Assembly: GCA_021802555.1 (NCBI GenBank)
Contig: JAJZRU010000003.1
Coordinates: 62,001 to 126,000 of the forward strand
Origin: Pseudomonadota bacterium
GTDB lineage: Bacteria; Pseudomonadota; Gammaproteobacteria; Burkholderiales; Thiobacillaceae
Direction: 5' to 3'
Length of the DNA stretch: 64,000 bases
The notes under the pieces: model-generated
Told to the model about the DNA's origin: nothing
Databases searched by the model: none
Seen by the model: the letters and a program-made list of their open reading frames with translations, nothing else
Shown here: positions 1-10,906 of the stretch, piece by piece
Layout: each line of letters starts with the position of its first letter
How positions within the stretch are numbered: position 1 is the stretch's first letter
Translations under genes and position numbers: made by a program

Positions 1-63
1 ACTGGATGCCCCGCCGCCTGGAGGCCAGACTGACTACCGATACTCACACAAAAGGAGGACGCC

Positions 64-909
64 ATGGCAACTACCGATGCACTCGAACAAACACCCGCTC
101 CCGACTTCGCCGCGATCAAGGCGAAGCAGAAAGCCACCTGGGAGGACGGCGACTACGCCAGCTTCGCGAAGTTCATGGAGGCCGGCGCCATCGAGATCCT
201 CAACGGCTGGGCCATCGCCAAGCATCAAAGACTGCTGGACGTGGGCTGCGGCGCCGGCCAGACCGCCATTCCCGCCGCCAAGAATGGAGCGATGGTCACC
301 GGCATCGACGTCGCCGAAAACCTGATCGCCCACGCCCGCCGGCGTGCGCGGGAAGCCGGACTGGATATCCGCTTCGACGTGGGCGATGCGGAAGCCCTGC
401 CGTATGCCGACGGCAGCTTCGATGCGGCGATTTCCCTCATCGGCGCCATGTTCGCGCCGCGCCCGGAACGGGTGGTCTCTGAATTCGCGCGCGTGCTCAA
501 GCCCGGCGGCAAGCTCTACATGGCCAACTGGACGGCGGCGAGCATGCCCGGGCAGATGTTCAAATGCGTCTCCCGTTTCGTGCCACCGCCGCCGGGGCTC
601 ACGCCCCCCGTGCTGTGGGGCGACGAAGCCACGGTGAGAGCGCGTCTGTCGAACGACTTCACCGACCTGAGATTCACGCGCAGGATGTATCCGCATTGGC
701 GCTATGCCTTGGATGCGGCCGAGCTCGTCAACCTGTTCCGCGCGCAATTCGGACCGGTCAAGAAAGCCTTCGATAAGCTCGATCCTGAGCAACAGCAGGA
801 GCTGCGACGCAGCCTGGAACGGATCTACGCCGACACCGGCGAAATTACCAACGGCGTGCTCACCATCACCCAGGGCGAGCTGCTGGAAATCGAGGCGACG
901 CGCCGGTGA
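64..909 (+). CDS. Class I SAM-dependent methyltransferase
   Basis: A 281-residue protein with the class I methyltransferase fold. Motif I, DVGCGAGQ, lies at about residues 59-66. It is followed by an acidic end of strand 2 (GIDVAENLI), and by DVGDAEALPYADGSFD and LKPGGKLYMANW, which match the motifs that follow in UbiE/COQ5-like enzymes. It should transfer a methyl group from S-adenosylmethionine in the cytoplasm; the acceptor cannot be told. The start is well supported by the purine-rich site AAAGGAGG at 51-58. A truncated hemoglobin gene follows 49 bases downstream on the same strand, so the two may share a transcript ending at the terminator at 1336-1361. The family is secure, the substrate unknown. 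Confidence 0.85.
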   Translation: MATTDALEQTPAPDFAAIKAKQKATWEDGDYASFAKFMEAGAIEILNGWAIAKHQRLLDVGCGAGQTAIPAAKNGAMVTGIDVAENLIAHARRRAREAGLDIRFDVGDAEALPYADGSFDAAISLIGAMFAPRPERVVSEFARVLKPGGKLYMANWTAASMPGQMFKCVSRFVPPPPGLTPPVLWGDEATVRARLSNDFTDLRFTRRMYPHWRYALDAAELVNLFRAQFGPVKKAFDKLDPEQQQELRRSLERIYADTGEITNGVLTITQGELLEIEATRR

Positions 910-958
910 ACGGCCGCCGTCTGTCCTTGTATCTGGACGTCCGAGAGGAGAAACTCCA

Positions 959-1321
959 ATGAACGCATCGATCTATGAACGCCTTGGCGGCGCGAAGGGC
1001 ATCAGCCGCATCGTCGACGAGGTCATGGCGCGCCATTTGGCGAACCCGCTCATCAAGACGCGGTTCGAAAACATAGAAGACCTGGAGCACGCCAAAAAAA
1101 TGGCCGTTGAATTCTTCACCGCCGGTTCCGGTGGGCCGCTGCAATACACCGGCCGCGACATGCGCACGGCCCATCGCGGCATGAACATCAGCGAGCAGGA
1201 ATATCTGGCCGTAACGGACGACATCATGGGCGCCCTGGCCAAGCATGACGTCGATGCCGCAACCCAAAAAGACGTGCTGGCCATCCTCTACGCGCTCAAG
1301 GGCGACATCATCCGCATTTAG
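959..1321 (+). CDS. Group 1 truncated hemoglobin
   Basis: A 120-residue protein of the length and pattern of group 1 (TrHbN) truncated hemoglobins. It starts MNASIYERLGG, and the candidate proximal heme-ligand histidine is His72 in RTAHRGMNI. Family members bind O2 or NO reversibly and are often tied to nitric oxide detoxification or oxygen sensing in the cytoplasm. The start is set by a GAGAGGAG site at 943-950, 8 bases upstream of the ATG. It ends just before a strong hairpin terminator. Whether it works with the upstream methyltransferase is unknown; adjacency is the only link. Confidence 0.88.
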   Translation: MNASIYERLGGAKGISRIVDEVMARHLANPLIKTRFENIEDLEHAKKMAVEFFTAGSGGPLQYTGRDMRTAHRGMNISEQEYLAVTDDIMGALAKHDVDAATQKDVLAILYALKGDIIRI

Positions 1322-1335
1322 GGCACGCTCCAACA

Positions 1336-1361
1336 AAAAAGCGGCCCGCAGGCCGCTTTTT
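1336..1361. terminator. Bidirectional Rho-independent terminator
   Basis: An 11-base perfect stem, AAAAAGCGGCC (1336-1346) against GGCCGCTTTTT (1351-1361), encloses a 4-base loop. A-runs and U-runs on both sides let it work in either direction. It lies between the convergent hemoglobin gene (plus strand) and fba (minus strand). Confidence 0.85.
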
Positions 1362-1380
1362 GCCGGGCCGGAAAACCGGC

Positions 1381-2445
1381 TCAGTTGACCTTGGGGGCCA
1401 GTTCGCCCTTGGCGTAGCGCGTGGTCATGGACTCCAGCGAGATGACCTTGATCTTGGAGGCGTTGCCGGCGGTGCCGAAGGCAGTGTAGCGCGCCTTGCA
1501 GATGTCCTTCATGGCCTTGGTGGAGGCGATGAGGAATTTGCGCGGGTCGAACTCCTTCTTGTTCTCGACCAGGAATTTGCGCACCGCGCCGGTGGAGGCC
1601 ATGCGCAGGTCGGTGTCGATGTTGACCTTGCGCACGCCGTTCTTGATGCCCTCGGCGATTTCCTCGACCGGGACGCCGTAGGTCTCACCCATGTCGCCGC
1701 CGTATTCGTTGATGATCTTGAGCCAATCCTGCGGCACGGAAGAAGATCCGTGCATAACCAGATGCACGTTGGGAATGCGCTTGTGGATTTCGCGGATGCG
1801 GTCGATGGCGAGGATGTCGCCTGTCGGCGGACGCGTGAACTTGTAGGCGCCGTGGCTGGTGCCGATGGCGATGGCCAGCGCGTCGACGCCGGTTTTCTTG
1901 ACGAAATCCGCGGCTTCGTTGGGGTCGGTCAGAAGTTGGCTGTGGTCGAGCTTGCCCTCGGCGCCGATGCCGTCTTCCTCGCCGGCGGTGCCGGTTTCGA
2001 GCGAGCCCAGGCAACCCAGTTCGCCTTCCACGGACACGCCGCAGGCATGCGCCATTTCCACGGTGCGGCGGGTCACGTCGACGTTGTACTCATAGGACGA
2101 CGGCGTCTTGCCGTCTTCCTTCAGGGAGCCGTCCATCATCACCGAGGAGAAGCCCAGTTGGATGGAGCGCTGGCACACGGCGGGAGAGGTGCCGTGGTCC
2201 TGGTGCATGCACACCGGGATGTGCGGGAATTCTTCGATGGCGGCCAGGATCAGGTGGCGCAGGAAGGGCGCGCCGGCGTATTTGCGCGCGCCGGCGGAGG
2301 CCTGCACGATGACCGGGGAATCGGTCTCGTCGGCGGCTTCCATGATGGCGCGCATCTGCTCCAGGTTGTTGACGTTGAAGGCCGGGACGCCGTAGCCGTG
2401 CTCGGCGGCGTGGTCCAGCAATTGACGCAGGGAAATCAGTGCCAT
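1381..2445 (-). CDS. fba: Class II fructose-1,6-bisphosphate aldolase
   Basis: A 354-residue zinc-dependent aldolase that joins glyceraldehyde-3-phosphate and dihydroxyacetone phosphate, or cleaves the product, in glycolysis, gluconeogenesis or the Calvin cycle. Visible signatures are [10 protein letters not shown] near residue 80 (metal-binding His and catalytic Asp region), [19 protein letters not shown] and VNIDTDLR. The length and sequence match the type B class II enzymes that many autotrophic proteobacteria call CbbA. It is the last gene of the minus-strand series tkt-gap-pgk-pyk-fba, 30 bases after pyk, and ends at the bidirectional terminator. No RuBisCO or phosphoribulokinase gene lies in the window, so a Calvin-cycle role is only suggested. 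Confidence 0.95.
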   Translation of the reverse strand: MALISLRQLLDHAAEHGYGVPAFNVNNLEQMRAIMEAADETDSPVIVQASAGARKYAGAPFLRHLILAAIEEFPHIPVCMHQDHGTSPAVCQRSIQLGFSSVMMDGSLKEDGKTPSSYEYNVDVTRRTVEMAHACGVSVEGELGCLGSLETGTAGEEDGIGAEGKLDHSQLLTDPNEAADFVKKTGVDALAIAIGTSHGAYKFTRPPTGDILAIDRIREIHKRIPNVHLVMHGSSSVPQDWLKIINEYGGDMGETYGVPVEEIAEGIKNGVRKVNIDTDLRMASTGAVRKFLVENKKEFDPRKFLIASTKAMKDICKARYTAFGTAGNASKIKVISLESMTTRYAKGELAPKVN

Positions 2446-2475
2446 GTGTATATCTCCTGTTGCGAAACTGAAAAC

Positions 2476-3909
2476 TCAAGCTTTCTGGCTCGCGCCCACC
2501 CGCACAATTTTGAGGGTGTTGGTGCCGCCGGACTTGCCTATGGGCTCGCCGATGGTGAGGATGATGAGATCTCCCTCGCGCACCGCGCCGCGGCGGCGCA
2601 GTTCCTCCTCGGCCTCCATCAGCAGATCCTCGCGATCCTTGGTGGCCGTCTTGAAATTGACCGGATAGACGCCCCGATAGAGAGTCACTTTTCTACGGGT
2701 TTCCACTTCGGGTGTCAAGGCGTAGATGGGCACCCCGGGATGCATGCGCGACATCCACAAACAGGTGCTGCCGGACTGGGTGAGGGCGGCGATGGCCTTG
2801 ATGTTGAGGTGCACCGAGGTGTAGGCCGCGGACATGGCGATGGCCTCGTCCACGCGCAGAAAGCTGTGACTGAGACGGCTGCCGCCGAATCCCAGCTCGG
2901 CCTCTTTTTCCGCCTCCATGCACACGCGGTCCATGGCCGCCACCGCTTCCACCGGAAAAGCGCCGGCGGCGGTTTCCGCCGACAGCATCACCGCGTCCGT
3001 GCCGTCCAGCACCGCATTGGCGACGTCGGAAACCTCCGCGCGCGTCGGGATGGGACTGGCGATCATGGACTCCATCATCTGCGTGGCGGTGATCACCAGC
3101 TTGTTGCGCTCGCGCGCCATGCGGATCATTTTCTTTTGCAGCGCCGGCACGGCGGCATCGCCGACTTCGACGCCCAGATCGCCGCGCGCCACCATGATGG
3201 CGTCGCTGGCATCCAGGATGTCCTCCAGCTCGGCCACCGCCTCGGCGCGCTCCACCTTGGCGACGATCAGGCCCCTGCCGCCGGCGGCGCGCAGCAGCTC
3301 GCGCGCCTGCTGCAAATCGGTCCCGCTGCGCGGGAACGACACCGCCAGGTAATCGGCCTTGAGCGCCGCGGCGGTCTTGATGTCGTCGATGTCCTTGGCG
3401 GTCAGGGCAGCGGCCGACAGGCCGCCGCCCTTGCGGTTGATGCCTTTGTTGTTGGACAGCACGCCGCCCTGCACGACCTTGCAATGCACGGCATTGCCCT
3501 TGACTTCTTCCACCCACAGCTCGATGCGGCCGTCGTCCAGCAGCAAGGTGGCGCCGCGCGCGACGTCGCGCGGCAGCTCCTTGTAGTCGAGGCCGACGCG
3601 CGTCTGGTCGCCCAGCTTGCAGTCCGCGTCCAGGATAAAGCTGTCGCCGGGCTTGAGGATGATCTTGTCGTTCTTGAACTTGCCGATGCGGATCTTGGGG
3701 CCCTGCAGATCCACCAGCACGCCCACCGCACGGCCGCGCGCGCGCGCCAGGGAGCGCACCAGCTCGGCGCGTTCGATGTGGTCTTCCGGCTTGCCGTGGG
3801 AAAAATTCAGCCGCACCACGTCCAGGCCGGCCTCCATCATTTTGTCCAGCACCCTGGGGTCAGACGAAGCTGGGCCCAGCGTGGCGACGATCTTGGTTTT
3901 GCGTATCAT
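2476..3909 (-). CDS. pyk: Pyruvate kinase
   Basis: A 477-residue pyruvate kinase, making pyruvate and ATP from phosphoenolpyruvate and ADP in the cytoplasm. It begins MIRKTKIVATLGPASS, the canonical N-terminus. It also shows the active-site region MVARGDLGVEVG, the MMESMI and PTRAEVSDVANAV segments, and the DGTDAVMLSAETA signature. The length is normal for a bacterial enzyme with A, B and C domains. It lies between pgk and fba on the same strand and is probably co-transcribed with them. No allosteric specificity can be read from the sequence by eye. Confidence 0.95.
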   Translation of the reverse strand: MIRKTKIVATLGPASSDPRVLDKMMEAGLDVVRLNFSHGKPEDHIERAELVRSLARARGRAVGVLVDLQGPKIRIGKFKNDKIILKPGDSFILDADCKLGDQTRVGLDYKELPRDVARGATLLLDDGRIELWVEEVKGNAVHCKVVQGGVLSNNKGINRKGGGLSAAALTAKDIDDIKTAAALKADYLAVSFPRSGTDLQQARELLRAAGGRGLIVAKVERAEAVAELEDILDASDAIMVARGDLGVEVGDAAVPALQKKMIRMARERNKLVITATQMMESMIASPIPTRAEVSDVANAVLDGTDAVMLSAETAAGAFPVEAVAAMDRVCMEAEKEAELGFGGSRLSHSFLRVDEAIAMSAAYTSVHLNIKAIAALTQSGSTCLWMSRMHPGVPIYALTPEVETRRKVTLYRGVYPVNFKTATKDREDLLMEAEEELRRRGAVREGDLIILTIGEPIGKSGGTNTLKIVRVGASQKA

Positions 3910-4009
3910 GTCCGGAGTCCGGGGTCGGGCGGAAGAGGCCGGGAAATCATGGGGCGGATGGGTCGCGCAGGATGCCGCCCCGCCGCGCGCACCTCCCGGC
4001 GCCTGGCCG

Positions 4010-5191
4010 TTATTGTGCGCGCTTTTCCAGAATGTCCACGGCGGGCAGCACCTTGCCTTCCAGATATTCCAGGAAGGCGCCGCCGGCGGTGGAAATGTAG
4101 GACACCTTGTCGTAGATATCGTACTTCTGGATGGCGGCGATGGTGTCGCCGCCGCCCGCCAGGGTAAACGCCTTGGTCTGCGCGATCGTCATGGCGATCT
4201 TCTTGGTGCCTTCGCCGAACTGGTCGAACTCGAACACCCCCACCGGGCCGTTCCACACCACGGTGCCGGCTTTCATGATGATGTCGGCCAGTTCCTGCGC
4301 GCTCTTGGGGCCGATGTCGAAGATCATGTCGTCGTCGGCCACGGCGCCGGCGTCCTTCAGCACCGCAGGCTCGTTGGCGTCGAATTTCTTGCCCACCACC
4401 ACGTCCGCGGCAATGGGGATGGAGGCGCCGCGCGCGGCCATTGTTTCCATGAGCGACTTGGCCGTGGGGATGAGGTCGTGTTCGCACAGCGACTTGCCGA
4501 CGTTTTTGCCGGCCGCCGCCAGGAAGGTGTTGGCGATGCCGCCGCCCACCACCAGTTGATCGACCTTCCGGGAGAGGGATTCGAGCACGGTCAGTTTCGT
4601 CGAGACCTTGCTGCCGCCGACGATGGCGACCATGGGGCGGGCCGGATTGGCGAGCGCCTTGTCCAGAGCGTCGAGTTCCTCGGTCAAGAGCAGGCCGGCA
4701 CAGGCCACGGGCGCAAACTGGGCGATGCCATAGGTGGAGGCCTCGGCGCGGTGCGCGGTGCCGAAGGCGTCCATGACGAATACGTCGCACAGCGCAGCGT
4801 ATTTTTTGGCGGTTTCCTCGACGTTCTTCTTCTCGCCCTTGTTGATGCGGCAGTTCTCCAGCAGCACGACTTCGCCGGGCACCACCTCGAAGCCGCCGCC
4901 CACCCAGTTGCGGATCAGGCGCACGGATTTGCCGAGCTTGGCCGAAATGACGTCGGCGACGGGCTTGAGGCTGTTTTCCTCGGAGAACTCGCCTTCGGTG
5001 GGGCGCCCCAGGTGGGATGTCACCATGACCCTGGCACCCGCCTTCATGGCGTGTTCGATGGTGGCCATGGAGGCGGTGATGCGGGCGTCGGAGGTGACTT
5101 TGCCGTCTTTCACCGGAACATTCAGGTCGGCGCGGATGAACACGCGCTTGCCGGCAAGATCGAGGTCGGTCATGCGGATAAATTTGGCCAT
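4010..5191 (-). CDS. pgk: Phosphoglycerate kinase
   Basis: A 393-residue phosphoglycerate kinase that transfers phosphate between 1,3-bisphosphoglycerate and ADP. Key segments are [32 protein letters not shown], the C-terminal FDIGPKSA and the nucleotide-binding GGGDTIAA. I chose the ATG giving [12 protein letters not shown] because it matches the family N-terminus; longer upstream starts only read through the intergenic region. The gene follows gap across a 121-base gap that carries a strong hairpin, and pyk follows 100 bases later. Confidence 0.95.
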   Translation of the reverse strand: MAKFIRMTDLDLAGKRVFIRADLNVPVKDGKVTSDARITASMATIEHAMKAGARVMVTSHLGRPTEGEFSEENSLKPVADVISAKLGKSVRLIRNWVGGGFEVVPGEVVLLENCRINKGEKKNVEETAKKYAALCDVFVMDAFGTAHRAEASTYGIAQFAPVACAGLLLTEELDALDKALANPARPMVAIVGGSKVSTKLTVLESLSRKVDQLVVGGGIANTFLAAAGKNVGKSLCEHDLIPTAKSLMETMAARGASIPIAADVVVGKKFDANEPAVLKDAGAVADDDMIFDIGPKSAQELADIIMKAGTVVWNGPVGVFEFDQFGEGTKKIAMTIAQTKAFTLAGGGDTIAAIQKYDIYDKVSYISTAGGAFLEYLEGKVLPAVDILEKRAQ

Positions 5192-5260
5192 GATGGGCTC
5201 CTGAGGTTTGAAAGCAATTGGCCAAGCCAAGCTTGGCGAATAGCTCTCTGGCACGCGGCC

Positions 5261-5299
5261 AGTTGGCAGTCCGCAGAAAAAATCTGCCGACTGCCAACT
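5261..5299. promoter_or_regulatory. Hairpin between gap and pgk
   Basis: AGTTGGCAGTC (5261-5271) pairs with GACTGCCAACT (5289-5299). An inner GCAGA/TCTGC stem encloses a short A-rich loop. A second small palindrome, CCAAGCTTGG, lies near 5226-5235. With no uridine run after it on the minus strand, a processing or stability element between gap and pgk messages is likelier than a full terminator. Confidence 0.6.
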
Positions 5300-5312
5300 G
5301 CGGTCTAGCTGC

Positions 5313-6344
<1,032 letters not shown>

Positions 6345-6348
6345 TTAA

Positions 6349-6429
6349 TCCGCGAAGGGCCGCAAAGATTCGCGAAGAAAAACATTCATTGCTTTTCACT
6401 TCGCGTTGCTTCGCGGCCCTTCGCGGATA
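6349..6429. promoter_or_regulatory. Large hairpin between tkt and gap
   Basis: A perfect 16-base inverted repeat, ATCCGCGAAGGGCCGC (6349-6364) against GCGGCCCTTCGCGGAT (6414-6429), flanks an inner partial stem (TCGCGAAG at 6371-6378 with CTTCGCG at 6400-6406). It starts only 3 bases beyond the tkt stop codon on the minus strand. It could partly terminate tkt transcripts or protect mRNA ends. Confidence 0.65.
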
Positions 6430-6431
6430 AA

Positions 6432-8417
6432 TCACAGAACGCCTTTCACGGCCTTGACGACGTTTTCGACCGTGAAGCCGAAGTATTCGAACAGCTTGCC
6501 GGCGGGGGCGGACTCGCCGAAGCGGTCCAGGCCCACCACGGCGCCGTCCAGGCCGACGTATTTGTACCAGCCCGAGGTGACGCCGGCTTCGACGGCCACG
6601 CGCCGCATGGAGGCAGGCAGCACGTCGTTGCGATAGCTCGCGTCCTGCCGGTCGAACACCGTGGTCGAGGGCATGGACACCACGCGCACGGCGACGCCTT
6701 CTTCCGCCAGCTTGGCCTGCGCCTTCATGGCCAGCTCCACTTCCGAGCCGGTGGCGATGATAGCGGCCTTGGCGCCCTTGGCGTCGGACAGGACATAGCC
6801 GCCCTTGGCGACGTTGGCCAGGGTGGCGGCGTCGCGCTTCACGAAGGGCAGGTTCTGGCGCGACAGGATGAGGCTGGTGGGGCCGTCGCGTCTCTCCACC
6901 GCGGCGGTCCAGGCCACCATGGTTTCCACGGTGTCGCAGGGGCGCCATACGGCCATGTTCGGCATCATGCGCAGGGTGGCGGTCTGCTCCACGGGCTGAT
7001 GGGTGGGGCCATCCTCGCCCAGGCCGATGGAGTCGTGGGTGAAGACGTGGATCACGCGCTGCTTCATGAGCGCGGCCATGCGCAGAGCATTGCGGGAGTA
7101 TTCCGAGAACATCAGGAAAGTGCCTCCGAAGGGCAAGAGCCCCCCGTGCAGCGCGACCCCGTTCATGATCGCCGCCATGCCGAATTCGCGCACGCCATAG
7201 GAAATGTAGTTGCCCGGGTTGCCGTGGCGGACGGGATGACAGCCTTCCCAGTTGGTGAGGTTGGAACCGGTCAGGTCGGCGGAGCCGCCGAGGAATTCCG
7301 GCAGCACGGGCGCCAGCGCGTTGATGGCGATCTGCGAGGCCTTCCGCGTGGCGACGGTTTCGCCCTTGGCATCGATTTCCGCCAGCTTGGCCGCGGCGTG
7401 CTGCTTCCAGTTGGCCGGCAGCTCGCCCGCCATGCGGCGCTTGAACTCCGCCGCCAGCTGCGGATGGGCTTTCCCGTATTCGGCGAACTTGTTGCTCCAC
7501 AGCGTCTCCAGCCCGGCGCCCTTGGTCTTGGCGTCCCAGCCCTGGTAGATGTCCGCGGGAATCTCGAAGGGCGGATATTTCCAGCCCAGGTTCTCGCGCG
7601 TCGCCGCGACTTCCTTTTCGCCTAGCGCGGCCCCGTGGACGTCGTGCGTGCCGGCCTTGTTGGGCGAGCCCTTGCCGATGACGGTCTTGCAGCAGATCAG
7701 GGTGGGCCGGCCGGTTTCCGCCTTGGCTTCCTGCACGGCCTTTTCCACCGCGGCGAAGTCGTGGCCGTCCACGTTGGGAATGACGTGCCAGCCGTAAGCC
7801 TCGAAACGCTTGGGGGTGTCGTCGGTGAACCAGTTGTCGACATGGCCGTCGATGGATATGCCGTTGTCGTCGTAGAAGGCGATGAGCTTGCCCAGCTTCC
7901 AGGTGCCGGCGAGCGAGCAGGTCTCGTGCGAAATGCCTTCCATCAGGCAGCCGTCGCCCAGGAAGACGTAAGTATGGTGGTTGACGATATCGAAGCCCGG
8001 CCGGTTGAATTCGTGGGCCAGGAGTTTCTCCGCCAGGGCCATGCCCACGGCGTTGGATATGCCTTGGCCGAGCGGCCCGGTGGTGGTCTCCACCCCGGGG
8101 GCATAGCCGTATTCCGGGTGGCCCGGCGTCTTGGAATGCAACTGGCGGAACTGCTTGATGTCTTCCATGCTCAGGTCATAGCCCGTCAGGTGCAGCAGGG
8201 CGTACAGCAGCATGGAGCCGTGGCCGTTGGAGAGCACGAAGCGGTCGCGGTCGGCCCATTTCGGATTGGCGGGATTGTGGCGCAGGTTGTGATTCCACAG
8301 CACTTCGGCGATTTCCGCCATGCCCATGGGGGCGCCGGGATGGCCGGATTTGGCCTTTTCCACGGCATCCAGGGCGAGGAAACGGATGGCGTTGGCAAGT
8401 TCGCTACGGGTTGGCAT
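6432..8417 (-). CDS. tkt: Transketolase
   Basis: A 661-residue thiamine diphosphate enzyme that moves two-carbon units between sugar phosphates in the pentose phosphate and Calvin pathways. It shows [28 protein letters not shown], the ThDP/metal motif [12 protein letters not shown] and the [13 protein letters not shown] segment of the pyrimidine-binding domain. I start it at the ATG giving [14 protein letters not shown], as family members begin there. An in-frame extension of 50 residues upstream is possible but has no family match. It is the first gene of the glycolytic series, and its promoter should lie in the 194 bases up to corC. Confidence 0.95.
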   Translation of the reverse strand: MPTRSELANAIRFLALDAVEKAKSGHPGAPMGMAEIAEVLWNHNLRHNPANPKWADRDRFVLSNGHGSMLLYALLHLTGYDLSMEDIKQFRQLHSKTPGHPEYGYAPGVETTTGPLGQGISNAVGMALAEKLLAHEFNRPGFDIVNHHTYVFLGDGCLMEGISHETCSLAGTWKLGKLIAFYDDNGISIDGHVDNWFTDDTPKRFEAYGWHVIPNVDGHDFAAVEKAVQEAKAETGRPTLICCKTVIGKGSPNKAGTHDVHGAALGEKEVAATRENLGWKYPPFEIPADIYQGWDAKTKGAGLETLWSNKFAEYGKAHPQLAAEFKRRMAGELPANWKQHAAAKLAEIDAKGETVATRKASQIAINALAPVLPEFLGGSADLTGSNLTNWEGCHPVRHGNPGNYISYGVREFGMAAIMNGVALHGGLLPFGGTFLMFSEYSRNALRMAALMKQRVIHVFTHDSIGLGEDGPTHQPVEQTATLRMMPNMAVWRPCDTVETMVAWTAAVERRDGPTSLILSRQNLPFVKRDAATLANVAKGGYVLSDAKGAKAAIIATGSEVELAMKAQAKLAEEGVAVRVVSMPSTTVFDRQDASYRNDVLPASMRRVAVEAGVTSGWYKYVGLDGAVVGLDRFGESAPAGKLFEYFGFTVENVVKAVKGVL

Positions 8418-8611
8418 TGCAATGACCTCGGACTTAAGAAAACTAAGATGGCTCACGCACCTGCGCCGGCGGGGCTTGAGCGGTATGCTGCTGCGGAGTT
8501 TCTCCCGGCTTAACGCCTGCACCCGGAAGCCGGGTGAGGCTGCGGGCAGCTTATCCAAAACCGCCAATTATCCCGAACTGCGCCGTTCCCGGCAAGCCGA
8601 CGGGCGCAGCG

Positions 8612-9469
8612 CTATTGCGTCCCGCCATAGTCCGACTGCGGGAGTTTTTCCACCAGCAGGGTGTGGATGCGCCGGCTGTCGGCGCGCATGACCTGGATTT
8701 TCAGGCCCCCCGCCTCGATGCTTTCGCCGCGCTTGGGCAGGCGGCCGAAGTGGCTCAGCACCAGCCCGCCCACGGTGTCATAGTCGGCATCGGAGAAATG
8801 CGTACCCAGCACGGTGTTGAGGTCGGCGATCTCGGTGGCCGCCTTCACGCGGTAGCGCCCGGTCTTATCGCGCACGATGTTGTCTTCGGTCTCGTCGAAG
8901 TCGAACTCGTCCTCGATGTCGCCCACGATCTGCTCCAGCACGTCCTCGATGGTGACCAACCCGGAGACGCCGCCATACTCGTCCACCACGATGGCCATGT
9001 GGTTGCGGCTGGCGCGGAATTCCTTGAGCAGCACGTTCAGGCGCTTGGATTCGGGGATGAACACGGCCGGACGCAGCATGGCGCGGATGTCGGCCTCCTG
9101 CTGGGCGTAGAAGCGCAGCAGATCCTTGGCCAGCAGGATGCCCAGGATGTCGTCCTTGTCGCGGTCGATGACCGGAAAACGCGAATGCGCGGCCTCGATC
9201 ACGCGCGGCACGAACACCTCGGGCGCTTCGTTGATGTCCACGACGTCCATCTGCGGGCGCGGCACCATGATCTCGCGCACCTGGATGTCGCCCACCTGCA
9301 AGACCCCTTCGATCATGGCCAGGGCATCGGCGTCCATGAGGTTGCGCTCGAAGGCGCCGTGCAACAAATCGAGCAGTTGTTCGCGGTCTTCCGGCTCGCG
9401 CATGAGCAAGGCCGAAAGGCGCTCCATCCAGCCAGGCTTGGGCGGGTGACTGTCGGTATCCATCAGCAT
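8612..9469 (-). CDS. corC: CorC/HlyC-family CBS-domain protein
   Basis: A 285-residue cytoplasmic protein with two CBS domains (about residues 65-185: VREIMVPRPQMDVV, FPVIDRDKDDILGILLAKDLL, HMAIVVDEYGGVSGLVTIEDVLEQIVG) and a C-terminal CorC_HlyC transporter-associated domain (about 205-280). Such proteins are linked to magnesium and cobalt efflux, and this one has no membrane segment of its own. It follows ybeY and phoH on the minus strand, the usual phoH-ybeY-corC order in proteobacteria. A second ATG two codons in is an equally good start. Confidence 0.9.
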   Translation of the reverse strand: MLMDTDSHPPKPGWMERLSALLMREPEDREQLLDLLHGAFERNLMDADALAMIEGVLQVGDIQVREIMVPRPQMDVVDINEAPEVFVPRVIEAAHSRFPVIDRDKDDILGILLAKDLLRFYAQQEADIRAMLRPAVFIPESKRLNVLLKEFRASRNHMAIVVDEYGGVSGLVTIEDVLEQIVGDIEDEFDFDETEDNIVRDKTGRYRVKAATEIADLNTVLGTHFSDADYDTVGGLVLSHFGRLPKRGESIEAGGLKIQVMRADSRRIHTLLVEKLPQSDYGGTQ

Positions 9470-9507
9470 CCAGGGAAGTGAAAAGGGATGAAAAGCCCGG
9501 CGGCCGC

Positions 9508-9945
9508 TCAGCGCTTTTCACTCCGGTAGGGATCGTCGTAACCCAGGCTTTTAAGTATATCGGCTTCGCGCCGTTCCATGATGACGGCTTCGTGCGCGCT
9601 TTCGTGGTCGTAACCCTGCACGTGCAGCACGCCGTGCACGGTCAGATGGGCATAATGCGCCTCCAGCGCCTTGCCCTGCGCACGCGCCTCGGCGGCGACC
9701 ACGGGGGCGCACAGCACCACGTCGCCGCCGAGCCGCGCGCCGCCGCCGTCATCCAGTTCGCCATAAGCAAAGCTCAGCACATTGGTGGCGTAGTCCTTGC
9801 CGCGGTAGGCGCGGTTGAGCGCACGGCCCTCGGCCGCGTCCACCACGCGCAGGGCCAGCTCCACCGGACCATTGAGCGCCGCCTTCACCCAGCGCCGGAA
9901 CGCCGCGCGCGCGGGCAACCCCGCGGCCGGCACCGCGTACTGCAC
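9508..9945 (-). CDS. ybeY: Endoribonuclease YbeY, rRNA maturation factor
   Basis: A metalloprotein of about 145 residues with the zinc-binding signature HGVLHVQGYDH, which has the HxxxHxxxxxH spacing of YbeY. It also shows the upstream NVLSFAYGE and GDVVLCAP segments. YbeY acts in 16S rRNA 3'-end maturation and ribosome quality control. The start is uncertain: no ATG fits, and I chose the GTG giving MQYAVPAAGLP, about 14 bases after the phoH stop. The gene lies between phoH and corC, as in many proteobacteria. Confidence 0.9.
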   Translation of the reverse strand: MQYAVPAAGLPARAAFRRWVKAALNGPVELALRVVDAAEGRALNRAYRGKDYATNVLSFAYGELDDGGGARLGGDVVLCAPVVAAEARAQGKALEAHYAHLTVHGVLHVQGYDHESAHEAVIMERREADILKSLGYDDPYRSEKR

Positions 9946-9958
9946 GGAGAGACTCAGC

Positions 9959-10906
9959 TTAACGGGCGCCTTCCTTGCGATGCCGGGCATAGGCGTGGAC
10001 GATGCGCGCCACCAGCGGGTGGCGCACCACATCCTCGTGGGTGAAATGGGTGAAGGCCAGGCCGCGCACCCCCCCCAACACCTCGGTGGCATCCAGCAGC
10101 CCCGACTTGACCTGCTTGGGCAGGTCGATCTGGGTGAGATCGCCGGTGACCACCGCGCGCGCGCCGAAGCCGATGCGGGTGAGGAACATCTGCATCTGCT
10201 CCGGCGTGGTGTTCTGCGCCTCGTCCAGGATGACGAAGGCGTGGTTGAGCGTGCGCCCGCGCATGAAGGCGAGCGGCGCGATCTCGATGGTGCCGCGCTC
10301 CAGCAGCCGCCCCACCTTGTCGAAGCCCATGAGGTCGTACAGCGCGTCGTACAGGGGCCGCAGATAAGGGTCCACCTTTTGCGCCAGATCGCCGGGCAAA
10401 AACCCCAGGCGCTCGCCCGCTTCGACCGCCGGGCGGGTCAGCACCAGGCGCTTCACGGCATCCCGCTCCAGGGCGTCCACCGCGCAGGCCACCGCCAGAT
10501 AGGTCTTGCCCGTGCCGGCCGGGCCGATGCCGAAGGTGATGTCGTGGGCGAGGATTTGCTCGATGTATTCGGCCTGGCGCGGCGTGCGCGGCTTGAGGTC
10601 GGTGCGGCGCGTGCGCAGCGCGGGGCCTTCTTCGCCAGCGGCGCCGCGGGCGAGCTCCACCAGCCCCAGCTGGATGTCATCCAGCGTCAGCGCATCGGCC
10701 GCCCGGTTGTAGAAATGCTCCAGCGCCTGCGCCGCCTGTTCGGCCCGGGCCTTGGCGCCGCTCAGGGCGAAATGGCCGCTGCGACGGTGGATGACCACCT
10801 CGTAGGCCGTTTCGATCTGGCGCAGGTTTTCGTCCAACGGCCCGCACAGATGCGCCAGGCGCCGATTATCCAGCGGTTTGAAATCCAGCTCCACTGGCTT
10901 ATCCAA
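9959..10906 (-). CDS. phoH: PhoH-family ATPase
   Basis: A 315-residue PhoH-like NTPase with a KH-like N-terminal part and a P-loop core: Walker [13 protein letters not shown] and a Walker B-type segment [10 protein letters not shown]. The biochemical role of PhoH in the ybeY operon is not settled; an RNA-related ATPase or helicase function is suggested for the family. It begins 8 bases inside the end of miaB and ends 13 bases before the chosen ybeY start, so miaB-phoH-ybeY-corC look like one operon. Confidence 0.93.
   Translation of the reverse strand: MDKPVELDFKPLDNRRLAHLCGPLDENLRQIETAYEVVIHRRSGHFALSGAKARAEQAAQALEHFYNRAADALTLDDIQLGLVELARGAAGEEGPALRTRRTDLKPRTPRQAEYIEQILAHDITFGIGPAGTGKTYLAVACAVDALERDAVKRLVLTRPAVEAGERLGFLPGDLAQKVDPYLRPLYDALYDLMGFDKVGRLLERGTIEIAPLAFMRGRTLNHAFVILDEAQNTTPEQMQMFLTRIGFGARAVVTGDLTQIDLPKQVKSGLLDATEVLGGVRGLAFTHFTHEDVVRHPLVARIVHAYARHRKEGAR

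Noticed and set aside
1360-4167. 935-codon open frame on the plus strand opposite fba and pyk
   Set aside because: It is antisense to two clear enzymes and rich in Gly, His and Ala without any domain; it is a shadow frame of GC-rich coding DNA.
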